Source: Paenibacillus radicis (ex Xue et al. 2023)
GTDB taxonomy: Bacteria; Bacillota; Bacilli; Paenibacillales; NBRC-103111
Length of the DNA stretch: 64,000 nucleotides
Direction of reading: 5' to 3'
Assembly (NCBI RefSeq): GCF_024722015.1
Contig: NZ_JANQBD010000002.1
Location: forward strand, 248,001 to 312,000
A program made the position numbers and the translations under genes. Shown here piece after piece: positions 45,883-54,254 of this stretch. A model generated the notes under the pieces. That model made no database searches and was not told the DNA's origin. It worked only from the letters and a program-made list of their open reading frames with translations. Within the stretch, counting starts at the first letter, position 1. Each line of letters begins with the position of its first letter.

Positions 45883-46167
45883 ATGAAAGAGTTATTCCCG
45901 CGCAAACAAGTCATGGGTTTTGTATTCTCGATGATCCTTACTGCAGCTGCTCTTTCCGTTTACTTCCTGGACATGTCATTTGCCTTCGGCATGACTGTGC
46001 TTCTTGTAACAGCATTTATACAAGCGGGCCTTCAACTTGTGGTATTTATGCATGCCGGTGAAACGGGGGATAAAGGGGCCATCTACACAAACATCTATTA
46101 TGCGTTAGCCATTGCATTAGTTACCGTCTTTGGTACATTACTATGTATGGTCTGGGGTTTTGTCTGA
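45883..46167 (+). CDS. qoxD: Quinol oxidase subunit IV
   Basis: 94-residue membrane protein with three helices (about 8-28, 32-58, 68-92). The QLVVFMHAGE block, with the conserved His after the second helix, is typical of QoxD/CyoD. Last gene of the oxidase operon, followed by the hairpin at 46219-46253. Stabilises the CuB centre and subunit I in relatives. Confidence 0.92.
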   Translation: MKELFPRKQVMGFVFSMILTAAALSVYFLDMSFAFGMTVLLVTAFIQAGLQLVVFMHAGETGDKGAIYTNIYYALAIALVTVFGTLLCMVWGFV

Positions 46168-46218
46168 TTCTCAGGGGCTGTCTCACAAGGATAAACCCTA
46201 TTGTCCTATAAAATAGGT

Positions 46219-46253
46219 AAAAGAACCTTCAAGTTAACTTGAGGGTTCTTTTT
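46219..46253. terminator. Bidirectional terminator between qoxD and the small membrane protein gene
   Basis: Stem AAAAGAACC(T)TCAAG/CTTGAGGGTTCTTTT around a short TTAA loop with T-runs on both sides, 51 bp after qoxD and 16 bp after the convergent gene at 46270. Confidence 0.88.
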
Positions 46254-46269
46254 CGAGCTATTCAAATTA

Positions 46270-46488
46270 TTAACCTCTCCCGGTCTTCGCTAGCATCTCT
46301 TCCGTTGCTACAAAGAACACGCCCATTATGAAAATAAGAACAGCTCCCGCAATTGTGCCCATACCAATCGGAATCATACTGCTATAATTATTATCGAAAA
46401 TACCTAATATCAAGATAATAAATCCTATTGCAATTAGCGAAATACCTACAACCTTCACCGCATTCAGTATTGGCGTATTATTTTTCAA
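46270..46488 (-). CDS. Small two-helix membrane protein, unknown function
   Basis: 72 residues with two hydrophobic segments (VVGISLIAIGFIILILGIF; IGMGTIAGAVLIFIMGVFFV) joined by a short polar loop. No enzyme motif. It starts at a TTG with AAGGAG nine bases upstream. Convergent with the qox operon and sharing its terminator; no functional link can be claimed. Confidence 0.7.
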   Translation of the reverse strand: MKNNTPILNAVKVVGISLIAIGFIILILGIFDNNYSSMIPIGMGTIAGAVLIFIMGVFFVATEEMLAKTGRG

Positions 46489-46711
46489 GTCAGCTCACTC
46501 CTTATACGCTATATTATTCACTTTGTTCACAGAAACGTCAATCTTTTTTATTAAAATGTTCACAAAAAATCCGATTAAATTTCTCACTCGGATCATTCGC
46601 CAATTCAAGAGAACACTTAATAACCGACTAATTGTACAAATTACGCAGAAAAGCTGCCGATCCATTTGCAATCGACAGCCTTGCTGAAAGTTTTTTGAGA
46701 GTCAGCACTTC

Positions 46712-47338
46712 TCATTTCCCATACTTATCTGCTTGTATTTTGCTATATTGCTTATTCGCTTTGAATGCAAATATTAAATATAGAACAATCATAATAGGAA
46801 TAAGTAACCAGAGAAACCCTCTGAATAAGGCAAATGGCGTTTCAAAGAGAAAGGCTTTCCAAAAGGCCGCTCCAGTTTCTTCCCACAACCCGGGTGTATA
46901 ATACAATAATTTGGGATTCAGAAAAGCTGCCTTATCAATAGAGTCGGTGGAGATTAGTACTACAAAAATTGGGATGAAGGTAGTAGCCAAGGTGCTCCAC
47001 ATTTCAGATATTCTTTTATATCTTCCGGCTTTGGAATCAGCATCTGAAAAAATATCATCGTCTCCATTTTCGTGTATCTTCCTAAAATATTGATAACCCG
47101 AACTTTTGCTCCCCGTGATATGTTTCCAACCACAGTCTTCAAAAAGGGCACAGTAATCTTCAAAATCCTCCTGCTTTTTAAATGTTCGGTAATCCATTTT
47201 TATAACTGCATTGTCGGGTTTGCCGGGTTGAAATTCATAACCAGTCGTTTTTTTTGTGAATCTGTAGCCTTGCTGGGCCATCTCATTCAGCCATTGCTCT
47301 TCTTTCTCAAAATTAATAAAGAACTTATATTTTTTCAC
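46712..47338 (-). CDS. DUF2812 membrane protein, PadR partner
   Basis: 208 residues. The N-terminal ~110 residues are the DUF2812 domain (KKYKFFINFEKEEQWLNEMA, GYEFQPGKPDNAVIKMDYR, ALFEDCGWKHI), followed by two membrane helices near 125-145 and 180-200. Genes of this family nearly always follow a PadR repressor, as here (17 bp downstream). The pair behaves as an autoregulated stress-response unit, but the biochemical role is unknown. Confidence 0.82.
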   Translation of the reverse strand: MKKYKFFINFEKEEQWLNEMAQQGYRFTKKTTGYEFQPGKPDNAVIKMDYRTFKKQEDFEDYCALFEDCGWKHITGSKSSGYQYFRKIHENGDDDIFSDADSKAGRYKRISEMWSTLATTFIPIFVVLISTDSIDKAAFLNPKLLYYTPGLWEETGAAFWKAFLFETPFALFRGFLWLLIPIMIVLYLIFAFKANKQYSKIQADKYGK

Positions 47339-47355
47339 TACTATTCCCCCATTTC

Positions 47356-47667
47356 TTATCTGAAGGTATCTTTCGTAACTTCAATCATATGTTTCATTCT
47401 TTCAAAGTCGAGACGCAAAATCTCCAGTCCTTTTTCAGTAATGGCATAAACCTTACGCCTGCTATCCTCACTTTTGACAGGCTGTATAAATTTTAGCTTC
47501 ACCAAATTCTCAACAGCTCCATACAGCGTCCCAGCAGCCATTCTTACCTGACCGCCGCTTAGCTCCTCAACCTTTTGCATAATCAAATATCCATGTGCCG
47601 GTTCCATCAAGGCCAATAGAATATAATAAACGGTTTCCGTAAGCGGCAAATTTTTATCTCTGCTCAT
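47356..47667 (-). CDS. PadR-family transcriptional regulator
   Basis: 103 residues: winged helix-turn-helix (LTETVYYILLALMEPAHGY, KVEELSGGQVRMAAGTLYGA) with a short C-terminal dimer helix, i.e. subfamily 2 PadR. The basic wing EDSRRKVYAITEKGLEIL is present. It is followed directly by the DUF2812 gene, and two palindromes lie 38-74 bp upstream of its start (47705-47741), likely its own operator. A GGGGA-type site precedes the ATG. Confidence 0.9.
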   Translation of the reverse strand: MSRDKNLPLTETVYYILLALMEPAHGYLIMQKVEELSGGQVRMAAGTLYGAVENLVKLKFIQPVKSEDSRRKVYAITEKGLEILRLDFERMKHMIEVTKDTFR

Positions 47668-47704
47668 GTTTCCCCTCCTTGTATCAACGGCACATATATC
47701 GTCA

Positions 47705-47741
47705 GACTATATATAGTCATACTGTATAGTTACACTATACA
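47705..47741. promoter_or_regulatory. Palindromic PadR operator candidates
   Basis: GACTATATATAGTC, a perfect 14-bp palindrome at 47705-47718, followed at 47723-47741 by TGTATAG-N5-CTATACA. They lie in the promoter region of padR and suggest autorepression. Confidence 0.6.
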
Positions 47742-47772
47742 CAATGAGACTGTATATAGCAACAGTAAAAAA

Positions 47773-47802
47773 GCCGTTTAGCAAATTTTTCTGCTACACG
47801 GC
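47773..47802 (-). terminator. Terminator of the aminoglycoside phosphotransferase-like gene
   Basis: Stem GCCGT-TTAGCA / TGCTA-CACGGC with small internal mismatches, followed on the minus strand by TTTTTT, about 100 bp beyond the kinase stop. Confidence 0.7.
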
Positions 47803-47904
47803 CCAGCCTGCGAATGCAATCATCAATCTCCGCAATATGTAATTAAAAAATTCCAGCCTATTAGGGATCGTTTATTTCAGATACAAGGTGTCCTCTGTGC
47901 TAGA

Positions 47905-48852
47905 TCATTTTACGTCTATTTCGCGCAGTTCTGCCGCTAAGAGGTTTATAGTAAAAACTCTTTCTTCACCATCTTGTTTGTCGAATAGGAGTTGCTCCAT
48001 AAATTCCCAGATATCTTCCAGCTTGCGCCTGCCCTTATAAAACTGCAAGACATCAAGATTCATTACAAAATCCTTATGAAGATTCTGGTAGATGCTTAAA
48101 AATTCATCAAAGTACGGCTTGTCAACCAAGAACATCATATCCGCTTCAACGGGGGCCAATTTCAACCCTTCCCAGTCAATTAACATCAGATGTTGTTCGG
48201 ATTGCATCAGATTCCAATTGTGGAGATCTGTGTGGCACAGAGCCATTCTTACATTATCGGTCTTCAACCGCACAGACAATTGTTCAACGGTATCAATAAG
48301 ACCCCTAATTTGTTCAATGTGAGGGTTCATCACTTCTCTTAAATCAACAGGAATAAGGTTATTCTCTTCATCCAACGAGTTTCTAAGCTCCGGCAAAAAC
48401 GGAACATGAAAATTTTCTTTGATCGCATCCGTTTGAATAGGTATTTCTTCTCCATAGGTATGAAGCTCTGTCACTATTTCCGATAGATGGTAAATTTGCT
48501 CCTTGTTCAAATCTTTATCACCAATTGTTTCTCCATCTATATATTCATAAAGCAAATAAACTCCAGCAGCATCCTCACATTTATAGTCACCTTTTTTTGT
48601 TAAAATGGGTACTGGAATTTTACCTTTCAAGCTGCTATTATGCATGAGCCACACCAGAATAGGAACATATTGATCTATATGTGCCGTCCATTTGGCGGTG
48701 GATGCTCTGCTCTTTTCATAAAATTTCAAAAAGTAGGCAGCCTTGTTGTCATAAACTTTATATGCAAGTGCCGCCCAACCACCCTTCTGCGGTAAAACGT
48801 TTATGATATCTAGATCATAGTGATCTTTCAAGATGTTCCTGATCTTGATCAT
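47905..48852 (-). CDS. Aminoglycoside phosphotransferase-fold kinase, APH(9)/spectinomycin kinase-like
   Basis: 315 residues with the APH kinase fold. N-lobe lysine in AYFLKFYEK, catalytic loop LCHTDLHNWNLM (the Asp is the catalytic base, Asn binds metal) and the metal motif LIDWEGLKLAPVEADMMF. The latter and the overall order resemble APH(9)-type spectinomycin kinases, but chromosomal relatives often phosphorylate other small molecules, so resistance is only a possibility. AGGAGG six bases before the ATG. Monocistronic. Confidence 0.82.
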   Translation of the reverse strand: MIKIRNILKDHYDLDIINVLPQKGGWAALAYKVYDNKAAYFLKFYEKSRASTAKWTAHIDQYVPILVWLMHNSSLKGKIPVPILTKKGDYKCEDAAGVYLLYEYIDGETIGDKDLNKEQIYHLSEIVTELHTYGEEIPIQTDAIKENFHVPFLPELRNSLDEENNLIPVDLREVMNPHIEQIRGLIDTVEQLSVRLKTDNVRMALCHTDLHNWNLMQSEQHLMLIDWEGLKLAPVEADMMFLVDKPYFDEFLSIYQNLHKDFVMNLDVLQFYKGRRKLEDIWEFMEQLLFDKQDGEERVFTINLLAAELREIDVK

Positions 48853-48992
48853 TAAGGTCCTCCTATGTAACTAGGCCATTGCACCAAATTTGAGATATAC
48901 AATCTGGCTTCCGACATAAGCAACAGCCACTCCATTAATATTGCTCTTTCGCAGCAACCAGTTGCAAATAGTACCTTCTTCAGTCGAAAAGA

Positions 48993-49301
48993 TTACCCCT
49001 CCGACACATCCGCCCCTAATTCACCTGCAACCTCAATTATCTTGGGAATGACTGCTTCATTGGTACCGGATACGTAGATATCACCCTGATAATGACGGAA
49101 TGGGATCTTTGTATCGCCGTAGCTCCACATGAAGAAGTCTCCTTCTATGGACATGCTGGTAGAGCCTGTCACCGTAAACACTGACTTATAAGTAAAATCA
49201 GGTTTGGATGCAAAATATTGTTTGCACTCTTCCAAAGAAATGGTTAGGTTTGAACTGTCATTTTCCTGAAATGATCTTGTAATTCGATAGCGCTGACTCA
49301 T
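48993..49301 (-). CDS. Conserved-looking small protein, unknown function
   Basis: 102 residues, probably cytoplasmic, beta-rich (TYKSVFTVTGSTSMSIEGDF, WSYGDTKIPFRHYQGDIYVSG). No motif recognised. A strong AGGAGG seven bases before the ATG supports expression. No operon partner. Confidence 0.65.
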   Translation of the reverse strand: MSQRYRITRSFQENDSSNLTISLEECKQYFASKPDFTYKSVFTVTGSTSMSIEGDFFMWSYGDTKIPFRHYQGDIYVSGTNEAVIPKIIEVAGELGADVSEG

Positions 49302-49602
49302 TGAAATGCCTCCTAGTGTAAAATGGATATAAGAAAATATATCACAACTTAGTGCAAAAGAGATATATCAGAGATATCCAAACTCGTCATAACAAGCTGA
49401 CACCCACTGATATATCAATTGGGACACGAATATATTGTAAGGGTGGTTTTTAGTAAAATATGCCGAATCTGCACAGCATAAGTGCTAGTACGGGGGACAT
49501 CTATTCTCGGGGTGAATATTCGAATGCTTTGAGCTGCGAATAAGGGAAAACCTCTTCCCTAACCCGTCAACTAACCTCGGAGGCTATTAGGAGGAAAATA
49601 GT
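49302..49602. other. Upstream region of the NlpC/P60 gene
   Basis: 301 bp containing the promoters of the divergent genes and the c-di-AMP riboswitch at 49458-49588. Bases 49310-49440 have no recognisable element. Confidence 0.6.
49458..49588 (+). ncRNA. Cyclic di-AMP riboswitch (ydaO/yuaA type)
   Basis: Diagnostic pieces in order: GGGGGACAT (49492-49500), GGGGTGAAT (49509-49517), TTTGAGC, and TAACCCGTCAACTAACCTCG (49560-49579), followed by AGGC. P1 can form between AATA(T)GCC near 49458 and GGCTATT near 49582-49588. This class controls cell-wall hydrolase and ion-transport genes. Here the AGGAGG of the next gene begins immediately after P1, and no terminator lies between, so translational control is likely. 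Confidence 0.88.
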
Positions 49603-50445
49603 TTGAAGCTTTCTGGCAAATCGTTTGTGTTTTTTAGTGCATTTCTTTCTTGCGCATTCTTTTCTACGGTCAGTGCTCATGCCTCAACCCCGAATGAAGG
49701 AGTCAAAATTCAAGTCAATGATGCGCTCCTCAATTTTCCCGAAGTACAACCTGTCGTGGATACCAATTCTCAGCTCCAAGTACCGTTTCGTCCTCTGATG
49801 GAAGCGCTCGGTTACCAGATCAGCTGGTCAAAGGAAGGTAGAGAGGTTAAAGTCTCTATGAAAAAAGGTGACCAAACCTTAACCTTGAAAACTGGAGATA
49901 CGTTCGTACAAGTCAACGGAAAACAAGTCGAAGTGAAATCCATGATCGGTATGGACAAAGGAAGCGTATATTTACCTCTCCGGTTCGTATCCGAAACTCT
50001 CGGAAACAAAGTTCAATGGGATGACGAGAATCAGCTCGCCATCGTGGATGCGGATGGGAAATACCATGCCCCAGCGTGGTATAAAACAAAGAAGCAGGAT
50101 ACTATCCTCCAATTCGCCAAAGAGTATCTTGGCGTACCTTATAAGTGGGGTGGCAGTACACCTAACGGATTCGATTGTTCAGGGTTTGTACGGTATGTAT
50201 TTACTCATAATCGGGGAATTGATTTACCTCGAACATCTACTGAAATGTACGATAATGTGGGAACCGCAGTAGCTTATCCTACTCAGGGGGATTTGGTCTT
50301 TTTTTCCAAAAGCGGCGTATCTCACGTAGGAATCTATATGGGTAACGGGCAATTCATCTCAGCTACGTCATCACACGGGGTTCAAATCGATTCATTATTC
50401 AGCCCTTATTGGGGCTCCAGATACATAGGTGCTAAAAACATATAA
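49603..50445 (+). CDS. Secreted NlpC/P60 cell-wall hydrolase with stalk domain
   Basis: 280 residues from TTG 49603, with AGGAGG eight bases upstream. Signal peptide about 1-27; copper-amine-oxidase N-terminal stalk domain at about 34-150 (PFRPLMEALGYQISW, VYLPLRFVSETLG); NlpC/P60 peptidase at about 165-280 with catalytic C192 (GFDCSG), H241 (VSHVGIYMG) and H258. It would cut peptide crosslinks of peptidoglycan outside the cell. The c-di-AMP riboswitch upstream ties its level to turgor/cell-wall signalling. Confidence 0.93.
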   Translation: MKLSGKSFVFFSAFLSCAFFSTVSAHASTPNEGVKIQVNDALLNFPEVQPVVDTNSQLQVPFRPLMEALGYQISWSKEGREVKVSMKKGDQTLTLKTGDTFVQVNGKQVEVKSMIGMDKGSVYLPLRFVSETLGNKVQWDDENQLAIVDADGKYHAPAWYKTKKQDTILQFAKEYLGVPYKWGGSTPNGFDCSGFVRYVFTHNRGIDLPRTSTEMYDNVGTAVAYPTQGDLVFFSKSGVSHVGIYMGNGQFISATSSHGVQIDSLFSPYWGSRYIGAKNI

Positions 50446-50452
50446 ATTGATT

Positions 50453-50494
50453 TAGTCTGCCTGAATCACTTCTCCGAATGCCTCGGGCAGACTA
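50453..50494 (+). terminator. Terminator-like hairpin after the NlpC/P60 gene
   Basis: Arms TAGTCTGCC and GGCAGACTA with a 24-nt loop, followed by GAATATTTTATT. Weak T-run; it may also serve the convergent Nudix gene. Confidence 0.6.
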
Positions 50495-50501
50495 GAATAT
50501 T

Positions 50502-50933
50502 TTATTCAATCACATACGTATTTACATGCTGCTCTCTCATATATACGTTCTTTTCAAATAAAGCGGCATCTTGGATTCTTTGAATAGTAAAATTAGACAT
50601 TGGTTTGGGCAAATCATGCAAATCAAAATAGGCATATTCATCAATTTCTATACCGTCAGGCGTAGGGATTCCGCTGAATGAATTCGCTCGAAAAATAAAA
50701 ACATAGGCATTTCGATGAGATAAAAAGTAAAGTCCACTTAGTGACATATCTGTAACTTCTATCTGAATTTCCTCTCTGCATTCCCTAACCGCAGCTTCCC
50801 ATGAAGACTCTCCGTTCTCCACAACACCGCCCGGCAATGCCCACTTTTTTTTGCCGTAAACTTGATGAACGAGTAAAATCCTCCCTGACTTATCAAAAAT
50901 TGTGCACCCGGCGGCATCAGCTGTTCTCTCCAT
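50502..50933 (-). CDS. Nudix hydrolase
   Basis: 143 residues. The Nudix box spans residues 36-58 (GGVVENGE, then REC REE with the three catalytic acidic residues E51, E54, E55); the usual glycine after the EE pair is replaced by Q57. Hydrolyses a nucleoside-diphosphate-linked compound; the substrate cannot be read from the sequence. AGGAGG lies eight bases before the ATG. It is convergent with the NlpC/P60 gene. Confidence 0.9.
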   Translation of the reverse strand: MERTADAAGCTIFDKSGRILLVHQVYGKKKWALPGGVVENGESSWEAAVRECREEIQIEVTDMSLSGLYFLSHRNAYVFIFRANSFSGIPTPDGIEIDEYAYFDLHDLPKPMSNFTIQRIQDAALFEKNVYMREQHVNTYVIE

Positions 50934-51144
50934 GCTCCCAACCTCCTATTCTTGATCTCATCTTAACCATCCTGATAAATAATATATTCCTTTATATTTC
51001 CAGTTACCAATGATAAATGACTAATAATTAACTAATCGTCAAGCAAGTATGGCAGCAGATGCAGATTTCTTTGGCAGCTGATTTATTTCTGAATGAGGAT
51101 TAAGATAATTTTGTTTGATAGTTATTCCCCCCCCCTGCAAACTA

Positions 51145-51170
51145 AAAGGGACCCATTAATAGGTCCCTTT
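51145..51170 (-). terminator. Terminator of the SelO gene
   Basis: Stem AAAGGGACC/GGTCCCTTT with an 8-nt loop, followed on the minus strand by TTTAGTTTG. About 45 bp past the stop at 51215. A C9 tract at 51127-51135 lies just beyond. Confidence 0.8.
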
Positions 51171-51214
51171 CTTTAAACATATATCCGTAATTTAGTTACT
51201 CCAAAGCTTCTATA

Positions 51215-52690
51215 TCAGGTACCGCAATAGGTTCGGTAAGGACGACTTGACAGCGCGGGCAAAGTAGAGTACTCAGCTTGTTCGGGGGAGTGCGCATAAG
51301 GGCTCGAAAGAGCAGCGAGAAGCCGTTCCATTACGCTGTAATCTCCTTGTTTCACCGCTGCTTCCAGCGCTTCCTCTACCCGATGATTACGTGGGATTAG
51401 CGCTGGATTGCTGTCCCGCATTAACTGATGCGAGGAGGATTTGGGTTCCTGCTGCCTTCCCAGTCTCGCCTGCCACAGCTCATACCACTGAGTAAATCCA
51501 GAGGTGCCAAACAGAATCGTATCTTCCGGCTTCTCAAAAGTTAATGCGCGGAATGTATTCGTGAAGTCCGCATGATTTTTATGCATCATACTAAGTAGGT
51601 CTTCGATAAGCGATTCATCCTGCAGCTCTTCGTTAAATATTCCCAGTTTTGCCCTCATTCCCGCGAGCCAATTACGCCGGAATAAATCAGAAAAACCTGA
51701 AATTGCAGCCTCGGCCAATTTGATTGCCTGAATCTCATCGTCATGCAGCAGCGGCAATAGAGTTTCAGCAAATCTCGCCAGATTCCACGCAGCAATATGC
51801 GGCTGATTGGCATAGGCATAACGGCCTTGAGCGTCAATGGAACTGAACACCGTTGCCGGATCATAACCATCCATGAAGGCGCACGGACCATAATCAATCG
51901 TTTCCCCGCTAAGTGCCATGTTGTCGGTGTTCATCACCCCATGAATAAAACCGACGAGCTGCCATTTGGCAATCAGCTCAGCTTGACGCTTGATCACTTC
52001 CTGAAGCAGTAATAGATAGCGATTCTCATCGGTGTTAACTTCCGGAAAATGTCTTCGCAAGGTGTAATCCGCCATGGCCCGGAGCTCCTCATCAGTGCCC
52101 CATTTTGCAACGTATTGAAAGGTGCCCACGCGCAAATGACTGGCAGCTACACGGGTCAGAATTGCGCCAGGCTGCTCGGTTTCGCGGTATATTGACTCAC
52201 CGGTTGTCACCACCGCAAGACTGCGGGTCGTAGCAATACCAAGCGCATGCATGGCTTCGCTAATTATGTATTCACGCAGCATCGGTCCTAACGCCGCTCG
52301 ACCATCTCCTCCGCGGGAATATGGCGTTCTACCTGAACCCTTAAGCTGAATATCAACCCGTTCACCCAAGGGAGTGATCTGTTCGCCTAGGAGCAGTGCC
52401 CGGCCATCCCCTAACATAGTGAAATGTCCGAATTGATGCCCTGCATAAGCTTGAGCAAGGGGCAAGGCCCCTTCGGGAATCCGGTTGCCAGCAAGCACTT
52501 CTACGCCCTCCCTGCTTTGCAGCGCATCGGCGTTCAACCCCAGTGATGCCGCCAAAGGACCATTTAGAATGATCAACTCTGGCGAGCTTACAGGAGGTGG
52601 GGTTAGAGGGGTAAAAACTGATTTCGGCAAACGAGCATAACTGTTGTCGAAGTTCCATCCAGTTTCGATGAATGCTTTTTTCTCTGTCAT
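51215..52690 (-). CDS. selO: Protein adenylyltransferase SelO (YdiU family)
   Basis: 491 residues, full length for the family. SelO is a pseudokinase-fold enzyme that transfers AMP to Ser/Thr/Tyr of target proteins in oxidative stress. Family hallmarks are [48 protein letters not shown] and the C-terminal YRTYCGT. Active-site Asn and Asp residues are present in GVMNTDNM and DYGPC. Monocistronic with its own terminator. The C-terminal CGT cysteine, a selenocysteine in eukaryotic SelO, is an ordinary TGT/TGC-coded Cys here. Confidence 0.95.
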   Translation of the reverse strand: MTEKKAFIETGWNFDNSYARLPKSVFTPLTPPPVSSPELIILNGPLAASLGLNADALQSREGVEVLAGNRIPEGALPLAQAYAGHQFGHFTMLGDGRALLLGEQITPLGERVDIQLKGSGRTPYSRGGDGRAALGPMLREYIISEAMHALGIATTRSLAVVTTGESIYRETEQPGAILTRVAASHLRVGTFQYVAKWGTDEELRAMADYTLRRHFPEVNTDENRYLLLLQEVIKRQAELIAKWQLVGFIHGVMNTDNMALSGETIDYGPCAFMDGYDPATVFSSIDAQGRYAYANQPHIAAWNLARFAETLLPLLHDDEIQAIKLAEAAISGFSDLFRRNWLAGMRAKLGIFNEELQDESLIEDLLSMMHKNHADFTNTFRALTFEKPEDTILFGTSGFTQWYELWQARLGRQQEPKSSSHQLMRDSNPALIPRNHRVEEALEAAVKQGDYSVMERLLAALSSPYAHSPEQAEYSTLPALSSRPYRTYCGT

Positions 52691-52829
52691 TGTATCACCT
52701 GTTTTCTTTTAGCTTGTTTTTAGTTCTCTACTATTTTATTATCACAAAACAACCCTTTATATTGTTTACTCAGCGAACTTATTATACCCTTTCCACTTCT
52801 AGATGACCAAGTCAAGGGAAATTTTCGAA

Positions 52830-53618
52830 TTAGAGATACAGTGGGGAAAGTTGTATATCCATTTTATCGGCAATCAGGGTGTAAAACTCTGGAAACCTCG
52901 GATCTGCAGGACTGGGTATTTCTTCAAAAGACCTAATAACTAATCCTATCTCACCAATTGCGCTTATAATATCACCGATTGTCCAGCTTCGAACTAAAAC
53001 CTTACCCAATTCAGAGCGTTCTTCCTCAGGAAGCAGCTTGGCAAAAGCTACTTCACCTTCCTTAATGCTATCATCAAAGTAATCACCTGTTGGGTGTTTC
53101 AGGTTGTTGGTGTTCATCCATGCGCGAGCAAACGGATGAAAGTCAGTCAATATAAACCGGCCCTTTAACCCTAACCTGCGATTAACCATGGAGAATATGG
53201 AATTCAGGTCTGTAAAATAATGTAGGACACCAAATTCCATCAACACAATATCAAATTCTCCTAGTTTCTCTTCATCAGGAATATTCAAGACGTCAGAACA
53301 TACATACTTGAGATCCACACCCGCGGCAGCTGCGACTTGCATCGCATACAACTTATTTTCTTCAGATATGTCCACTACGGTAACATCAGCTCCCAGTAAT
53401 GACAAAGAGATCGCCTTTCGGCCATGCGAGCCAAGGAGGTTAATAATTCGCTTTCCTGTAGGATCACCAATGTACTTTAACCAATAACGCAAATTTTTGC
53501 TGTGATTCAGCTTCAATTCTACGGCTAGCTCATTTGGTGTTCCATACGTTTGAACCCAAGCTTGATACGCTTTGTTTTCCCAAGCAGCCTTGTTCGCATT
53601 TGCCAGTTCTCTTTGCAC
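52830..53618 (-). CDS. Class I SAM-dependent methyltransferase
   Basis: 262 residues from GTG 53618 (GGAGG seven bases upstream; ATG 53639 has no site). The Rossmann-like SAM fold is seen as IINLLGSHGRKAISLSLLGA (motif I), VTVVDISEENKLYA (acidic end of strand 2) and FDIVLMEFGVLHYF (motif IV), followed by RFILTDFHPFARAW. The motif I glycines are GSHGRK, unlike the usual GxGxG, as in a group of Firmicute small-molecule methyltransferases. Substrate unknown. Follows the HD gene closely, so co-transcribed. Confidence 0.85.
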   Translation of the reverse strand: MQRELANANKAAWENKAYQAWVQTYGTPNELAVELKLNHSKNLRYWLKYIGDPTGKRIINLLGSHGRKAISLSLLGADVTVVDISEENKLYAMQVAAAAGVDLKYVCSDVLNIPDEEKLGEFDIVLMEFGVLHYFTDLNSIFSMVNRRLGLKGRFILTDFHPFARAWMNTNNLKHPTGDYFDDSIKEGEVAFAKLLPEEERSELGKVLVRSWTIGDIISAIGEIGLVIRSFEEIPSPADPRFPEFYTLIADKMDIQLSPLYL

Positions 53619-53642
53619 ACTCATACCTCCCGGATTCATCTG

Positions 53643-54218
53643 TTAACGCTTGTTTATATTGATAATCGTTTCTCCATCAATCATTTCTCTTAATGATTGC
53701 AGTACTGGCTCATACAGCGAGAACTTCTTGCCATAGTCCAGATTAAAACCATAATCAAAATCTGCTGGATTACGACCTTGATTATGCTGTATGATGGTTT
53801 CCATTTTATCAATAGCTTTAACTAATCTTGCTTCCTTAGTTTGACATTCATTGTATTCCTGCCACAACTCGAGAAATTTATCACGCATGCTTTGAAGCAG
53901 CGGCGTTAATAACTGCTGCAATGCTTCCTCCTCACGTTTGAGCTTGTCCTTCTCATTCACCTCTATTGTTGCTGAAATATCTCCTCCATAAGCTTCCCCG
54001 AGGTCGTGTATTAGAGACATCCGTATCGCTTTGTTCATGTCGATGTCTGGGAAATATTCTTCCAGCGCAAATGCGAACAAAGCCAGCCGCCATGAATGCT
54101 CAGCAACGCTTTCCTGTCTTCCTTCTCGTGTCCAAGCGGTCCTCGTAACATCTTTTAAAAGCTCGAGCTCCTTAATGAAAGCAATAATATTACCGATGCT
54201 CTCTTTATTACCAGTCAT
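53643..54218 (-). CDS. HD-domain hydrolase, YfbR/5'-deoxynucleotidase-like
   Basis: 191 residues. The metal ligands are arranged as H...HD...D: AEHSWRLALFAF near residue 40, SLIHDLGEAYGGDI near 70 and DKMETIIQH farther on. This is the pattern of HD-fold nucleotidases (YfbR) and HDDC2-like proteins that dephosphorylate deoxynucleoside monophosphates. GAGGTG precedes the ATG. Probably first gene of a two-gene unit with the methyltransferase. Confidence 0.87.
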   Translation of the reverse strand: MTGNKESIGNIIAFIKELELLKDVTRTAWTREGRQESVAEHSWRLALFAFALEEYFPDIDMNKAIRMSLIHDLGEAYGGDISATIEVNEKDKLKREEEALQQLLTPLLQSMRDKFLELWQEYNECQTKEARLVKAIDKMETIIQHNQGRNPADFDYGFNLDYGKKFSLYEPVLQSLREMIDGETIININKR

Positions 54219-54254
54219 AGTTTATACACCTCACAAGGAAGAATTATACTTTTT

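Noticed and set aside
46632..46901. Plus-strand frame opposite the DUF2812 gene
   Set aside because: Mostly antisense to a conserved protein and without a ribosome site.
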